From Plantago major (Eukaryota > Streptophyta > Magnoliopsida > Lamiales > Plantaginaceae): DNA of 64,000 nt. The notes beneath the pieces are model-generated. The model made no database searches and was not told the DNA's origin. It saw only the letters and a list, made by a program, of their open reading frames with translations. How positions within the stretch are numbered: the stretch's first letter is position 1; each line of letters starts with the position of its first letter. Shown piece after piece: positions 11,001-22,821 of the stretch. The DNA lies in the NCBI GenBank assembly GCA_026545765.1, contig CM048839.1, forward strand, positions 90,114,914 to 90,178,913, read 5' to 3'. The position numbers and the translations under genes were made by a program.

Positions 11001-14000
11001 AACATCTCTTCTTTGTCATCTCTTTTATATCACCAAGTCATGAATGTAAAAAACCAAACTTCAAAATTTGTCAAGGTTGTGTACGTACCAGGTAATCCAT
11101 GGAAACTGCCTTGACTGAATGATGTGGCTTGAGACCAATTCGTACAATTTTAGGACTATATGCATGGTCATTCTCGTCACGAATGCCTGTAAACCAGAAT
11201 AGCAGCAGCATTAAGTACCCAAATGAGACTCAATGAATTTTTTTTAAACCCTTGATTACTAACAATATTCTAGTAGTACAGTGCAAATAGAAGTTACTAC
11301 ATTAATCTTCGTGAAAGAACTCCTGGCAATACCAATCTTATAGGATTTCATGGAATACAAAGAATGATTAAAGACAGATTTCAATTTCAGATCCGATATT
11401 TGAATTCTAACAAATAATTAAAGGTGTACAAGGTTCCCTCTCCTCCATGGGTGGTTTAATGTATTGTAGCAAGATAGGGGTACACAGAAAGGCTTAAAGG
11501 ATAGTACAACCTAGTCATGTATGCATTGAGTTAGAAAAGAAAAGAACGTCCCCAAAAAAATAGAACCAGGATTATGTCATATTTTCTTTAACCACCAGGT
11601 TTAATACTAAATCGCTAACGATATTCTAGTAAACAAAGTTGAGGTAGAAGGTGTAGAGTTCCATCATAACTATGGAATTTCAATTTGCATTACACAATAT
11701 TTCACCAGAAAAATAAAAATAAAAGTAGATGAAGTCGATGCTATCCGGGACAATAAATTAATGGAAGAAGCTACATGGAATACAAGACAACAAAACATGG
11801 ATACTAGCGAAACATCACCTGTGTTTAGAATACGCAGGACAATCTCATCAAGAGCAGAATTGGACGGAGCACATACTAGCACACGGACACGGTATTTACG
11901 GCTGGAGTTGACAACTTCAGGTTTCTAAAGAAAAATAAATAAATAAATAAATAGGCTTAGAGGGACCAGAATAATGCCAAATAGAATCAGAATCAGTATA
12001 CAGAGACAGGATTCGGATTTCAACCAAGTCATTGCCAGATGTGGGGAAGAATCCATCATCACCATCTATAGGCATAATTAGATCTCGAGGATTAATACCA
12101 TTTAACCATGGGGATGCTTTGTTCCAATGATTGTATCTGGAAATATAGAAACACTATCATCATGAACTGCTACAGCAAAAACAACTGGATTAAGGTTTAC
12201 TGAATTGGACTGCGTAAGTTCCAACTTGTTTACTGCAGCTAAGGAGAATGAGAAAGGATTGAAGGTAGTACTTGTACCGTCTTTTACATGACATAAATTT
12301 GATAATGCAACACCTACACAATTTAGTGACAAGGATAAAAATAACACGTCGAGTTTTCAAAATGCATGCTCACACCTACTGGCACCTACTTGAACCAGAC
12401 AAAAGTTGTATGCATTTCATCTTGGGAAATTTCCGAAGAATGATGCAATAGAGAATATAAACTAATCATACAAGATTAATATATTGTTAAACCTTCTTGG
12501 TTCTTTCTCAGCATAACTGAAGTTTGTATCCCAAACCCAAAGTTTGTGTGTTGATTTGTTATTTCATGCGTTTATCCAGAATTCTGGGAAATATTTCATC
12601 TGTTGTTTGGATCCTTATAACTTTTGACTTAATAGTTATATTATATCCATCCTTTACACATCTTATGGCCGGTAATAATCCATAAATTCTTTTATCAAGA
12701 ATTCGCCCATTCATTGCACGTGAACACAGGCCTGGAAACAAATGTTCTCTTATCAACGAAATTGGAAAGACAGGATGTCTATGCTGCATCTAACAGAAAA
12801 ACAACAAGTCGATTAAACTTGAAGACAAAGGAAAAAATTAATTGTTATATGGAAATTAACATACTTTTCTTGGATAGGCAATTCTTGCCCACGTATAATG
12901 CCAGCTAACTTTTCCCTGCATGCAGAAAAACGACTATAGTTATTTACACAATTTTGATTTTTGAATAACACACACACCAACTGTTTTCTGAGACCGCCTG
13001 GTCATCAGAATATTGCCATAGAGAGATGCATCACAGAATGAGAAAATGCTTACCTGTTCGAGTGCACCCTGGCTGGAGTGGCATGCAAAAGAGCACCAAG
13101 GAGCCCAAGTATGGTTTGTGTTTTTCCTGTCCCTGGAGGCCCCTAAAAGAAGTATTGCGTTAAACAGACATATTCCAAGCTATTAGTTGCATCTTAAGGT
13201 CAGCACAAATGAACACAATAAAGTACATATTTCGATTCATCATTCTAGTGGGTATGATTATCAAGTTTGCATTACTAAAACAGTATAGTATATTATTAGG
13301 ATGGTGATTCGGAAATTAATTCTACATTTGAAATTATGAGGAGCATAAATGTAGAGTTCAAAGTTTCAAACCTGTATCAGGACGAATGGTTTGCGTGAAA
13401 GACCTTCCTGAGACAAGTCAAGAGGCATGAATTAGTATATGTATTGTCCAAAAGACACCTTGAAGGTAATTACCCCAGGATTATACTGAAAACAGCTACT
13501 GATAGAGGATGGCAAGGGTTTCAACACTTGAGTATGAGTTGCTTCAGAACTCACATATATAGCCTCAATCTGCGATTTATTGTGATTGCTTTCAATAAAC
13601 TCTTTAAGAGGTCTAGATATTTTCCATGCACGCTCTCCACTTGTGTCATCAACATCAACTGCACTCAATATCAAATCCTTGAACGGGAGAGAGCTAATAG
13701 ACCACATAGCGACATATTCACGCATAATTGTTGATAAGCTGCAGATCTGGAATGACATCATACAAAAACAAATGGAAAACGGAGTTAATCCTACATATTT
13801 TTGTACTCTATATAGCATAACCAGCGATATTCAAGTGAAGATCCAACTGCTATATCTAAAGGATCAAAACAAGAGCAAAAAAGTTACTCAATTTCCCAGT
13901 TCTGAAGGCGATAAATATTGCTCCATCCAAGCAAAAGCAAGTAAAGAAAAAGATCCAGAAAGTTTGTGGTGAAGGAACATAAAGGTGGATGCAATAGCAG

Positions 14001-15393
14001 ATACGGTTTAGTTTAACTACAGAGTTACCTTCAGAACATGCAAGCTTTTCCTGGCGTCCTCTGTCTTTTGAGTAACTAATGGAGTCATTTTTGCGAGCCT
14101 TGACCGGGTTTTGACTAAATTGGTATTATTATATTCCTTCACCTCTCCACTTAAATATAGCCGAAGTCTGATCTCATCATATTGACGGTGCTCAACTAAT
14201 GCAAAAGCATATTCAGCTGTTGATGATTTGCCTTCACCAAGCTGCAAAGTGAATGAAACCAATTTCAGGCTAAAAAACACAAAAAAAAAATGCCAGTAGA
14301 TTAATAGCAAGACTAATTTGGAGTGACAAACAGAAATGATTAAGTTAGTGCTACCTTATCCCTTGAGAGCAATAAAAGATCATTCTGAGATATCAAATCG
14401 GCAGTGGTGCATACAACAGTAGGCAACTGAAAACCATCAACTTCACTGCATCCTGTCACAGCTGCTCGCTGCCATACAGTTTCTGTACAATCAAAACCAC
14501 CGAGCAATTATATACATGTCCAGATAACAACAGAATGCAATTATATTTTCAAAAGCACTTATCTGCTTTTAAAATGGATCATGGAGAGATTAGGTGTTTG
14601 CTATGCCGACTTCTGGATTAGAAGAGAAGCAAGCAAGTAAACTGATGCTTTTGACTGATTTAAAACTGGACACCATCTTTAAGTACATATTTTGTATTCA
14701 AAATTAACAAATCACTATGAATATGATTTCAGCAGGTTTCTTTTTTTAATTTTATAACCAAATACCACCAACCTTTAATCATGATGAACTAACCAAAACT
14801 CAAACAATAATTAGATAGTAGTTGATTCTGAGTGGTAGGCTCTTGCAAACACTCCACAAACCAGGTACAAAACCAAGTAAAAGAACGAGTCTCGTCCAGA
14901 AAGTGCATGGACTCCTTATACACTATAAATTCGTTAACCTAAACAAAAACACTCCAAAATTAACAAAATGTGATACGAGCAAGTTGAGAAAAAACATACC
15001 TTCATCCTCATCCTTCCCTGAAACAATCTGAGCTTTAACCTCTTCAAAAAGCAAAGGCTCAAATGTATCGAGATATTGTCCCACATCCGAGTATGTATTC
15101 GCCACTTTCTTCAACCCCACCTTACTTCCATCCCCAATCTTTTTCTCGTAATTTCCCTATTTCAGCCCAAAAAAAAATAAGGCAACTGAAAATTTAGCTT
15201 AGGAACACTTAAATTGAACAAAACCAAACATTTCTCCTACATTGAAATCAAATTTGCAGAGCAGAAACAAGAGAGATTGATAGTAACTTACACCGGCTTC
15301 TTTGAGGATATGAAGGTAATCCCAGCTGAGAACGATCTTGTAGAATCGAAGAAGACAGCTTCCAGCGTCAAGATTGTTCCTTTCTACTGCCAT
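8007..15393 (-). CDS. MAA3: SEN1-like superfamily 1 helicase, MAGATAMA 3 orthologue (20 exons, 824 aa)
   Basis: MAA3 is a nuclear SEN1/UPF1-type RNA/DNA helicase needed for female gametophyte development in Arabidopsis. Exons on the minus strand: 15292-15393, 15000-15156, 14355-14482, 14029-14241, 13555-13746, 13372-13407, 13054-13142, 12865-12915, 12025-12136, 11819-11924, 11089-11186, 10892-10996, 10700-10792, 10519-10572, about 9941-9999, 9746-9830, 9041-9409, 8612-8734, 8434-8520 and 8007-8222. The joined frame is open for 824 residues, against about 818 in Arabidopsis. Visible motifs are Walker A GPPGTGKT (277-284), CAPSNSALDEIV (about 378-389), DEAA (489-492), GDPVQLPAT (about 514), QYRMHPE (554-560), DINTVDGFQ (675-683) and VGITRAR (714-720). 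The C-terminus is Asp/Gly-rich. I see no break. 7776-8006 is probably 3' UTR. Confidence 0.93.
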
Positions 15394-16539
15394 TTATTAT
15401 TGTTTCTTTGTACTCCTGTCAATATGTGTGGATGAGTGAGGTAGGGTTTTTGTTTGATAGGCAGTCAAAACCCATTTAACAACACCCACCTATTTACACC
15501 CATTTATAAATAGATGTTAATAGGTGGGTGATACATGGGTTTAGGTAAAACTATTAACCCATGAGCTATAAAATTCTATTTTGCGAAGTCTAAAAACCGT
15601 AACTTTATACAGAACAACATAACTTGGATCCCAATTCAGCCATTTAGAAATAGAGAAGTGCATGAATTTATTCCTATTTCTAGAGCAATCAACCTTTTGA
15701 GGAGCATAAGAAGTATACAAAAAGTGGTATGAATGTACAAGACCAGCCAAAATACAATAAAGCTTTAGGGGGCATATTTGTTTGAAACCCATTATCAAAC
15801 ACCTTATAACCGGTCGATTGGTGAGATGATTCGAGTTCCAGAAAGATTGATACCTTCAATTGAGATTTGAGTTGGAGGATGATGGGAGATGCCGAGATGA
15901 TTGAGAGAAAGATGATGGGCGAACTCGAAGTCTATTACTGCTGCAGTAAGCGGCTCGGCTCCTCCCTTGTAATCAGTTGTGATGGAAGGAAAAAGGAAGA
16001 GGGAGAAGAAGGGTTTAAGGAAAATATTTTACAGTATTTATGGATTGGGGTTTATGCTTTGGACAAATTCCACGAATGCCCCTTTATTTTTATTTTATAC
16101 TTATATATACATACTTACTCCGTCCTAGTTTCATCTTCCCAAATTGGGACGGAGGAAGTATTAAAAATTGGGTTAATTGTGAAAACCCCATCAATAATGG
16201 TTTTTTTCCAAAATCTAGTTTGGTTCGCTCTTAATTTTTTACTTTCACACCATCACCGTTAAATTTTGTCACATGTAAACACCATGTACAATGGCTATGA
16301 TGGCCCATCACACCCACACCTGGGGCTGGCTCGTGAACCATCACACACCGGTGTGATGCATTTGCATTTTTTCTTTTTCTTTTAATTATCACACTTTTTT
16401 TTATGTTTTGCTTTTATTTATTTCTCTTTTATTTTCATTATCTTTCTCCCTTTCTTTTTTGTATATTTTATCCCAATCATTATAACTTTTTTACTTTTAT
16501 TTGAAATTATTATAATTAATTAACGATATTTAAAATAAT
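15394..16539. other. upstream region of MAA3, no gene seen
   Basis: This is probably the 5' leader and promoter side of the minus-strand helicase. A small inverted repeat (CACCCACCTATT at 15484-15495 with its inverse at about 15519-15530) and a truncated Stowaway-like end (16113-16160, ACTCCGTCCTAG and GGGACGGAGGAAGTA) are visible. An open frame at 15867-16262 resembles no family I know and is not called as a gene. Confidence 0.5.
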
Positions 16540-17097
16540 ACGATGGTTCGAGGCTATGCTTGGATGCATCACTCGACCAAACAGGCGTTATATGAGCCCC
16601 AAAGACATATTGGCGGTTGTTGATGAAATTCGTGAACACTTCCAAGATTGTATTCCAAATTAAGTATCTAGTGTTTGACATCATATTAGTACGGTATTTG
16701 ATATTCTAGTCGTATTGTATTACTTTGGATTCATTATGTTATGCATGTAATATTTTCGATTCAAGTTCGTACCCGTGTTAAATTTGTAACGTTTTATTGG
16801 TAAGTATTTAATATATGAAGTTATTCGTGTACCGATTAATTTCTAGATTTTTCGTTAAATAGATTATTTTGGTTTTACTGAAATATTTTTTTTAAATAAA
16901 TAAATGACAAAGGTAAAGTTTTCAATTTGCAAAAGAAAAGGTAAAGTTTTCAATTTGCAAAAACAAAAACAAAAAATGACAAAACTAAAGTTATCAATTT
17001 GCAAATCCAAAAAAAATTAAAAATTAAAAAAATATGGTCAGTTTGACTTACAACCAGCCATATTAATACATGGTCGGTTGTTCACATTTAATTTTTT

Positions 17098-17944
17098 GGG
17101 TGAATTATGTAAGGTACCCCTTAAATTCGAGCTAATTACATATCCAACCCCCGATCTCAAACAATTACATTCAAGTCCAAAATCTATTTTTTGAGTTGAC
17201 CAACTAAAATTTAAATGGAAAAGAAAATGAATTGGACTCAATTGCAATTTATAAGTTTTATTTTACTACACATTAGACTCAAATATTTTATAAATTACAT
17301 TATTAACCCAAATCATTCTCCCTAAACTTTAATAAAACCACAAAATAACACCCACCATCTTCTACCACCTCTAACCACCTTTTCCACCACCTCCAACCTC
17401 CATCTTCTTCCTCCCTCCATATTTTACAACTCCGATCGGAGCTATGTACTGCTCCGGTGGAGCTGTAATCTTCTTCAACAAAGAGCTCCGATCAGAGCTA
17501 TGCCTCCTGGAGTCAGATTATGCCCACCGAGCAAGACATAGCTCGAAGTTGTAAAATATGGAGGGAGGAAGAAGATGGAGGTTGGAGGTGGTGGAAATGG
17601 TGGTTAGAGGTGGTGGTGGAAAATAGTGGTTAGAGATTGTGGTGTGGTGGGGAAGATGTTGGTTGGATGTGGTGGGGAAGAAGGTGGAAGGACAAGGGTT
17701 AAAATGTTAATAAGTAATTTTTTGAGTATTCATTTGCAAGAATTACAAATTTTATGGGCTAATTTTGCAATAAGTAAAATTAATATAATTGTTGAATTAT
17801 AAAGAAAAGATAAAATACTTTTGGGTTTGGATGTAATTTTCAAATTCGTTAAGTGTAAAATTTGGACAAATCTGTAATAGTTCAAATTCTGGGGACCAAA
17901 GTGACAAATGGGCAAATTTAACGGGTAGTATCTGTAATTTTCCC
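17098..17944. mobile_element. MULE-like non-autonomous element with 9-bp target duplication
   Basis: The 847-bp block interrupts repeat copy A exactly where copy B is continuous. It starts GGGTGAATTATGTAAGG and ends TCTGTAATTTTCCC, giving weak terminal inverted repeats. Both sides carry TAATTTTTT (17089-17097 and 17945-17953), a 9-bp target duplication typical of Mutator-like elements, though the T-rich sequence makes this less certain. It has no transposase and holds a large hairpin (17371-17607). Confidence 0.6.
17371..17607. repeat. long hairpin, two 61-bp arms with one visible mismatch
   Basis: The arm at 17371-17431 (starting CTAACCACCTTTTCCACCAC) is the inverse of 17547-17607, with one mismatch that I can find. 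The 115-base loop itself contains AGCTCCGATC-type inverted motifs. A transcript across it would form a long, nearly perfect double strand. Confidence 0.85.
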
Positions 17945-18255
17945 TAATTTTTTTTTTCATTCTTCAAAAAAAAAACGATTGTTGTTCAATCGTGCATGTT
18001 AATGTTTTGTATTTGTATAAATGAAATATTTTTCTAAAAAAAATAATTTTTTTTTCTTTTTCGAATTTTTTATTGTTGTTATTTTGTGTTCAATCATGCA
18101 TGTTAATGTTTTTGTGTTTGTATAAACGAGCTATTTCAATTTTTCGTTACGTTTTATTAATTTTATAAGATTTTTTATGAGTTAAGGGCATTTTAGTTAA
18201 GTTACAAATATTTGGTGTTGCGTTTAGCGGAAACGGTGTTGCGTTTAACATTCAC

Positions 18256-19740
18256 GAAATAGAATGTTCATCCAATCATGGTGATAAAGCTCTTAATCGA
18301 CGAAAGAAAATAGAAAAATTACCTGTAGCACTCGAATTGTTGGTGGAGATTTGGATTGAATTGGAAGATGAAGCCATTGGATTTGATAGATTTGAGGCTA
18401 GTAGTATCAATTTGATGTTAGTTGCCGCGTAACTTTTATTTGAAAAAATGTTGGGGAAAAATAGTATTGACCTGAAGTTCGGCAGTTTGCGTAAGATACC
18501 CTAAACTTTATACACGAGCAATTTGCCCCTAGATTTATATATTTATGCGATTTGTCCTTTAAAGTTTGAATTTCTTGTGATTATCCCACGAAATTTGAAA
18601 CTTTATGAGACTTGTATAATGAGTTTCTGAATTTTAGTGCCTTTTTTCTAGGCATTAAACAAATTAGAAATTTGAGGAGCAAAAAAATCTTACAAACTTT
18701 ATGAGCTTGGCAGTTTGCAACAATGTATAAATTTTAGGAGTCAAATTAGTCACGTACGAAGTTTAGGTGACACTTCATACAAACTATCAAACTTTAGAGG
18801 GCAAAATGGTGTTTTGAGTTTATTTATGTGAATGTTGAACGAACTAGATAGTGTTTCTACCTTCTAGTACTGTAGGGTCGTAGGTAAACGATTACGATTG
18901 TTTTGTTTTTTCAAAAATCTAACCGGAATAGATGGAGAAATGTCGTAAGATATGCAAAATTCTTGTATATGATTTTCATTTGAGTCTCTTTTTTTTCCTT
19001 GGCCAAGTGATCATATATAATTAGCTAGTGACAACTACTAACTGGCATGTTAATTAGCACATATGGCTAGCTATGAAGTACTGAACAACAGATCATTTCC
19101 AATTGCAACCCGATCAAGCTAAAGAAAACTTTAATGAAGTTCATGTATAAACATCAATTCATACCAATTCAAAATGCCAAAATTTCCAATTTCAATTGGG
19201 ATTAACTTATTTCCATCAACAAGCTCACCTGCCATCATCATTCATACAGTACTAACTTCTTTTTATTGTTTTGGAAATCTACCTTCAACTCTTTATTGAA
19301 TGGTCCGTTAACTATCAATATTATCTTTGGTATATATACTTGAAATCTCATGGTGTTTCTTTAATATTTCGGAATTATACGTAGTGTATAGTATTATGGA
19401 GTATAAATATAGTGTATGTAGTTAATACTTATACTAAAACAATAAAATGAATCAGGACAACAGGTAGACATCTAATTATAATGTGAAAATAAGCACTTTT
19501 TTTTTTTACAGTCTGATTTTTATGAGCTATATGATCAATTAATAATGTATAGTACATGCATGATGCCTTTGTCACTGCATTGACGTTACGTACACACACA
19601 AGAAATGTGTGACATCCAAATAAGAAACATGGTATATATCTCGAATCATTAATTCCACATATGTCAAAATCAAACATTTAAAACATTTTTACCAAAACTA
19701 CCAATTACCAAATCACTCATTTAATTCCAAATAATCACCA
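18256..19740. other. intergenic DNA before the MADS gene, no gene seen
   Basis: The stretch is AT-rich. Phrases such as AGTTTGCGTAAGATACCCTA and GTTTAGGTGACACTTCATAC (about 18485-18790) look like an old repetitive element because similar 'cannot detect, cells remaining' AT repeats recur within it. No reading frame resembles a known protein. Confidence 0.4.
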
Positions 19741-19746
19741 TGCCCC

Positions 19747-19754
19747 TATAAATA
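19747..19754 (+). promoter_or_regulatory. TATA box of the MADS gene
   Basis: TATAAATA lies 85-92 bases before the ATG at 19839, in a C-rich surround (CCCCTATAAATACCCC). The distance fits a short plant 5' leader. Confidence 0.65.
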
Positions 19755-19838
19755 CCCCAAATTACATTCCCGATCCACACTCACCACTTCCAAATTGAAA
19801 ACCACAGTTTCCTACCTTGTTCTTCCTTCCTTACTGCC

Positions 19839-20645
19839 ATGACAAGAAAGAAAGTAAAGCTCGCCTTCATCACCAATGACTCATCCCGAAAAGCCACCTT
19901 CAAGAAACGAAAGAAAGGCCTCATGAAGAAGGTCAGCGAGCTCAGCACCCTATGCGGCATTGACGCATGTGCCATTGTCTACAGCCCCTACGAGCCACAA
20001 CCTGACGTGTTCCCCGACATGCGTGGGGCCCACCAGGTGGTGTCCCAGTTCAAGCGCATGCCGGAGATGGAGCAGAGCAAGAAGATGGTCAATCAGGAGT
20101 CGTTCATCCGTAACAGGATTGCTAAAGTACCGAAAGCAAATTGAAAGAAGGATAATAGGGAGAAGGAGATCACACATTTGATGTACACATGTCTCACCGG
20201 GAAGGGTGTCGAAGGGATGAATGTGGGTGAGCTCAATGATTTGGGGTGGGTGCTTGAGAGGGATTTGAAGGAGGTTTATAAGAGGATTGATTGTTTGAAG
20301 AAGGGTAGTTTGGTCCACGCGCCGAAGGGGAAGGTGGGGTTGGAGTTGGGTGGGGTGCAACATCAGCAGCATCAACAATCCTGGTTTGCAGATTGGGCTA
20401 GGAGTGTGGCGGGTGATCAGCAGGGTGTCGGTGGGGCGTTCGGAGGGCACGGAGGAGGAGTGGTGGGGGAGGAAACGCAGGTCTTGCAGTTCAATGATGG
20501 TGGTGGAAATAATCAAAATAATAATAGTAATCATAATCATAATATTGATATTAATAATATTGATATGAACAATAATGGTGATAATGTTGTTGGTAGTAAT
20601 GAGGGTGGTGGTGGTTCTATTTGGTCAAGTGCTTTTTTCCCTTGA
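19839..20645 (+). pseudogene. AGL80-like type I (M-gamma) MADS-box gene with an in-frame stop at codon 102
   Basis: M-gamma MADS factors such as AGL80 act in the nucleus, mainly in the central cell and endosperm. Residues 1-60 form a MADS domain (MTRKKVKLAFITNDSSRKAT, then KKRKKGLMKKVSELSTLCGI). The next part, ACAIVYSPYEPQPDVFPD followed by PEMEQSKKMVNQESFI, is typical of the AGL80 clade. TGA at 20142-20144 interrupts the frame, which then continues open in the same phase as DNREKEITHLMYTC and ELNDLGWVLERDLKEVYKRI, ending in an Asn-rich tail at 20645. The full frame is 268 codons without introns, as usual for type I genes. The residues just before the stop (VPKAN) do not match the family. They look like a 1-base loss near 20127 followed by a 1-base gain near 20145. 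It is either a recent pseudogene, a truncated 101-residue MADS-domain protein, or a sequence error. Confidence 0.85.
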
Positions 20646-22821
20646 GATTGGTTCATAAGTATTAGTGGTCAACTGTTATCACCAAGAATAATACATTTGG
20701 CTCTTCAATTGAATTGATTTTCTTATAATAGTTTTATGAGTCTAAATGGTGGAGATGATATATGGGAAATGTGGGTTTCAAATTTGATTGTAAATATTTG
20801 GTTTTGTGAATTCCTTGCATTTTTGTTTGTTTTCTTAACTAATAACAAAGTTATGTCACTAGAAATGTGTTCAATAACAAAATAACGAAGCCACTCAAGA
20901 TAAACATACGAAGTGCTTAGGGGATTGGGGGGGGGGGGGTAATGCATTTGCAGAAACCAAGTGAAAACTTCGAAAATACTATATAGGATCGGGAGGTGAG
21001 AATGACTACAACTTTTGTGTCCCCGAGTTCATTGTCTGTTACATGATAAATGGTGTATCTTTGGTGACATAGTATGTTTTAAAAAATGAATTTTTTTTCT
21101 ACGGTAATATCGGTCGATGTATATATTATTCAGGACACATATAATGTCGGATCAAAGAATAATGGTTTCAATTAGGAGGGATTTATGAGCCATAAATTTG
21201 ATGGGATAACAAAGCTTCACTATCATGTTAACTCAAACTCCTTTACTACATACATACTTCATACCAAAGATATTTACTTCCTTTCCCCCACTACTTATTT
21301 TATAATATTTTACGTTGACGTTAATTCAAGAGCAATATTTATTGTACCGGAAATAATAGTATTTAGTATTTTTTTTTCCATCGTTTCTAAGTATGAACGT
21401 AGGAATATTATAATGAGTTCAAAACGAAACGCTGATAAATCCATAAATTATTGTCGTAAATAATCACAGTCCAGCTCTGACGGGCTTTATATTTTAGCCC
21501 ATTCTATACAATTAGTCAGTTTAGTCATGACATATGATCATAATCATCCCGAGACCCGAGTCTTATTAGATCTTGGTGATTATATTTTAGATTGGTTTGG
21601 GTTGAATTATATTACAAGTCACAACCAAACTATATCAAATTTCCAAAACTCGACCGATAACCAAATCCATATGGGCAATGACAAAATCAAATTCACGGTC
21701 TTCATCGAATTAACCCCACGAGCTTATATTTGCATATCACAATCGAGCTCACACCCTCCATCAATCTTGATATGTCGTAATATCACTTGTACCTAATCGA
21801 GTTCCCCATAAAGAGGATCAAACTGCAGATCAAATTTTAAGTCTACCAAACAAGACTCGGGTCCAACAGAGAAATGCCTATTTATGTAATATTCCATCGC
21901 ATCGACTTTAGGACGTCACTAAATGCCTATTTACGTCACAACGTTTTGACTTTTGACTTGCTTTTCAACTAAATATTCACATAATCCATCCCGGTCTTTT
22001 AGATTCAACCCAATTGATTGAAAGTTCGTCGTTAAAGTTAATCTAGTGAAATTACCCCTCGGACGAGTATGTAGCCATGAACTGTAGATTCAACGCAACT
22101 AACTGAAAGTTTATCGTTAAAGTTAATCCATAAAAGTTACCCCTCGGATGAGTATGTAGCCACGAACTGAGCGGACGAGACTCCATTACTAGGACAACTT
22201 CACATATTAAAATGTAAATGAAAAAATCGCTTCGTGTTAACTTTTTTGAGAGTTAAATATTTGTCCCTGTTTCCAGTTGAGCCATTTCTCCAAAGAGTAA
22301 CCATTAATTAAAAACTAAAATAACAAGAGTCACAACATTCATATTCCATTTTAGACTATTATTAAGTAAATCAACTTTAGAGTTTATTATACAAAAAGTA
22401 ATTGATTAAAGATTACGGAGGCTTATATGCCAGACCGTGTTATGCGGCAGTTCAGATACCCCCAACTCATTCATAAAGAACTCATAAAACCAATGCAAGT
22501 ACAATGGCCACCACAACCCTCACTCTACTGACGGTCTCATTGTGTTGGAGACTCATTTGAGAAATTTTAAAACGTTCGATGTAATTTCCATCTCCAAACA
22601 CTTCGAGTGAATTTAGGACATGAAACACTTCAACCGTACGAGGATTGGTTTCGACAAAGGACGCATATGTAAGTGACCTGCCAAGAATCATTTACTCCAA
22701 GGCAACAATTCCGACTGTGCGATATGGATCCTAGTGTGGTATGTTTCCTAAACATCCAATATATATGCATACACGACGTTCGCAATCTCAAATCCTTATT
22801 TTGTATGTTTTTTATTTGTAG
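20646..22821. other. intergenic DNA after the MADS gene, no confident gene
   Basis: The MADS 3' side is followed by AT-rich DNA with a run of about 13 G at 20927-20939 and an 85-bp tandem duplication (22001-22168). A 69-codon minus-strand frame at 22482-22691 (contains VEVFHVLNSLEVFGDGNYIE) looks protein-like in composition, but I do not recognise it and no exon partners are evident. Confidence 0.4.
22001..22168. repeat. 85-bp tandem duplication
   Basis: AGATTCAACCCAATTGATTG at 22001 and AGATTCAACGCAACTAACTG at 22086 begin two adjacent units that share GTTAAAGTTAATC and TTACCCCTCGGA(C/T)GAGTATG. Divergence is perhaps 10-15%, so the duplication is not recent. Confidence 0.85.

Larger units (their letters stand above)
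16540..18255. repeat. dispersed repeat, copy A, interrupted by a MULE-like insertion
   Basis: About 870 bp of this interval match 22822-23606 in the same orientation, starting at CGATGGTTCGAGGCTATGCT and ending around GTTGCGTTTAACATTCACGA. The match is split at 17098-17944 by an unrelated block. Copy A begins with a short open stretch (16552-16662) encoding LGCITRPNRRYMSPKDILA and ending at a stop; copy B has the same frame with an internal deletion. This may be the 3' end of a transposon gene or a captured host fragment. I do not recognise the family. Confidence 0.7.

Noticed and set aside
12559-12789. 76-codon minus-strand frame inside MAA3 intron 8
   Set aside because: The joined MAA3 frame skips it cleanly (QEK followed by YNHWNKASPW), and the peptide matches no helicase region.
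15867-16262. 131-codon plus-strand frame upstream of MAA3
   Set aside because: Starts in GA-rich leader-like DNA and ends in AT-rich DNA; no domain, no codon bias and no splice partners.
19950-20540. 196-codon minus-strand frame
   Set aside because: It is the antisense of the MADS gene; composition is explained by the coding strand.
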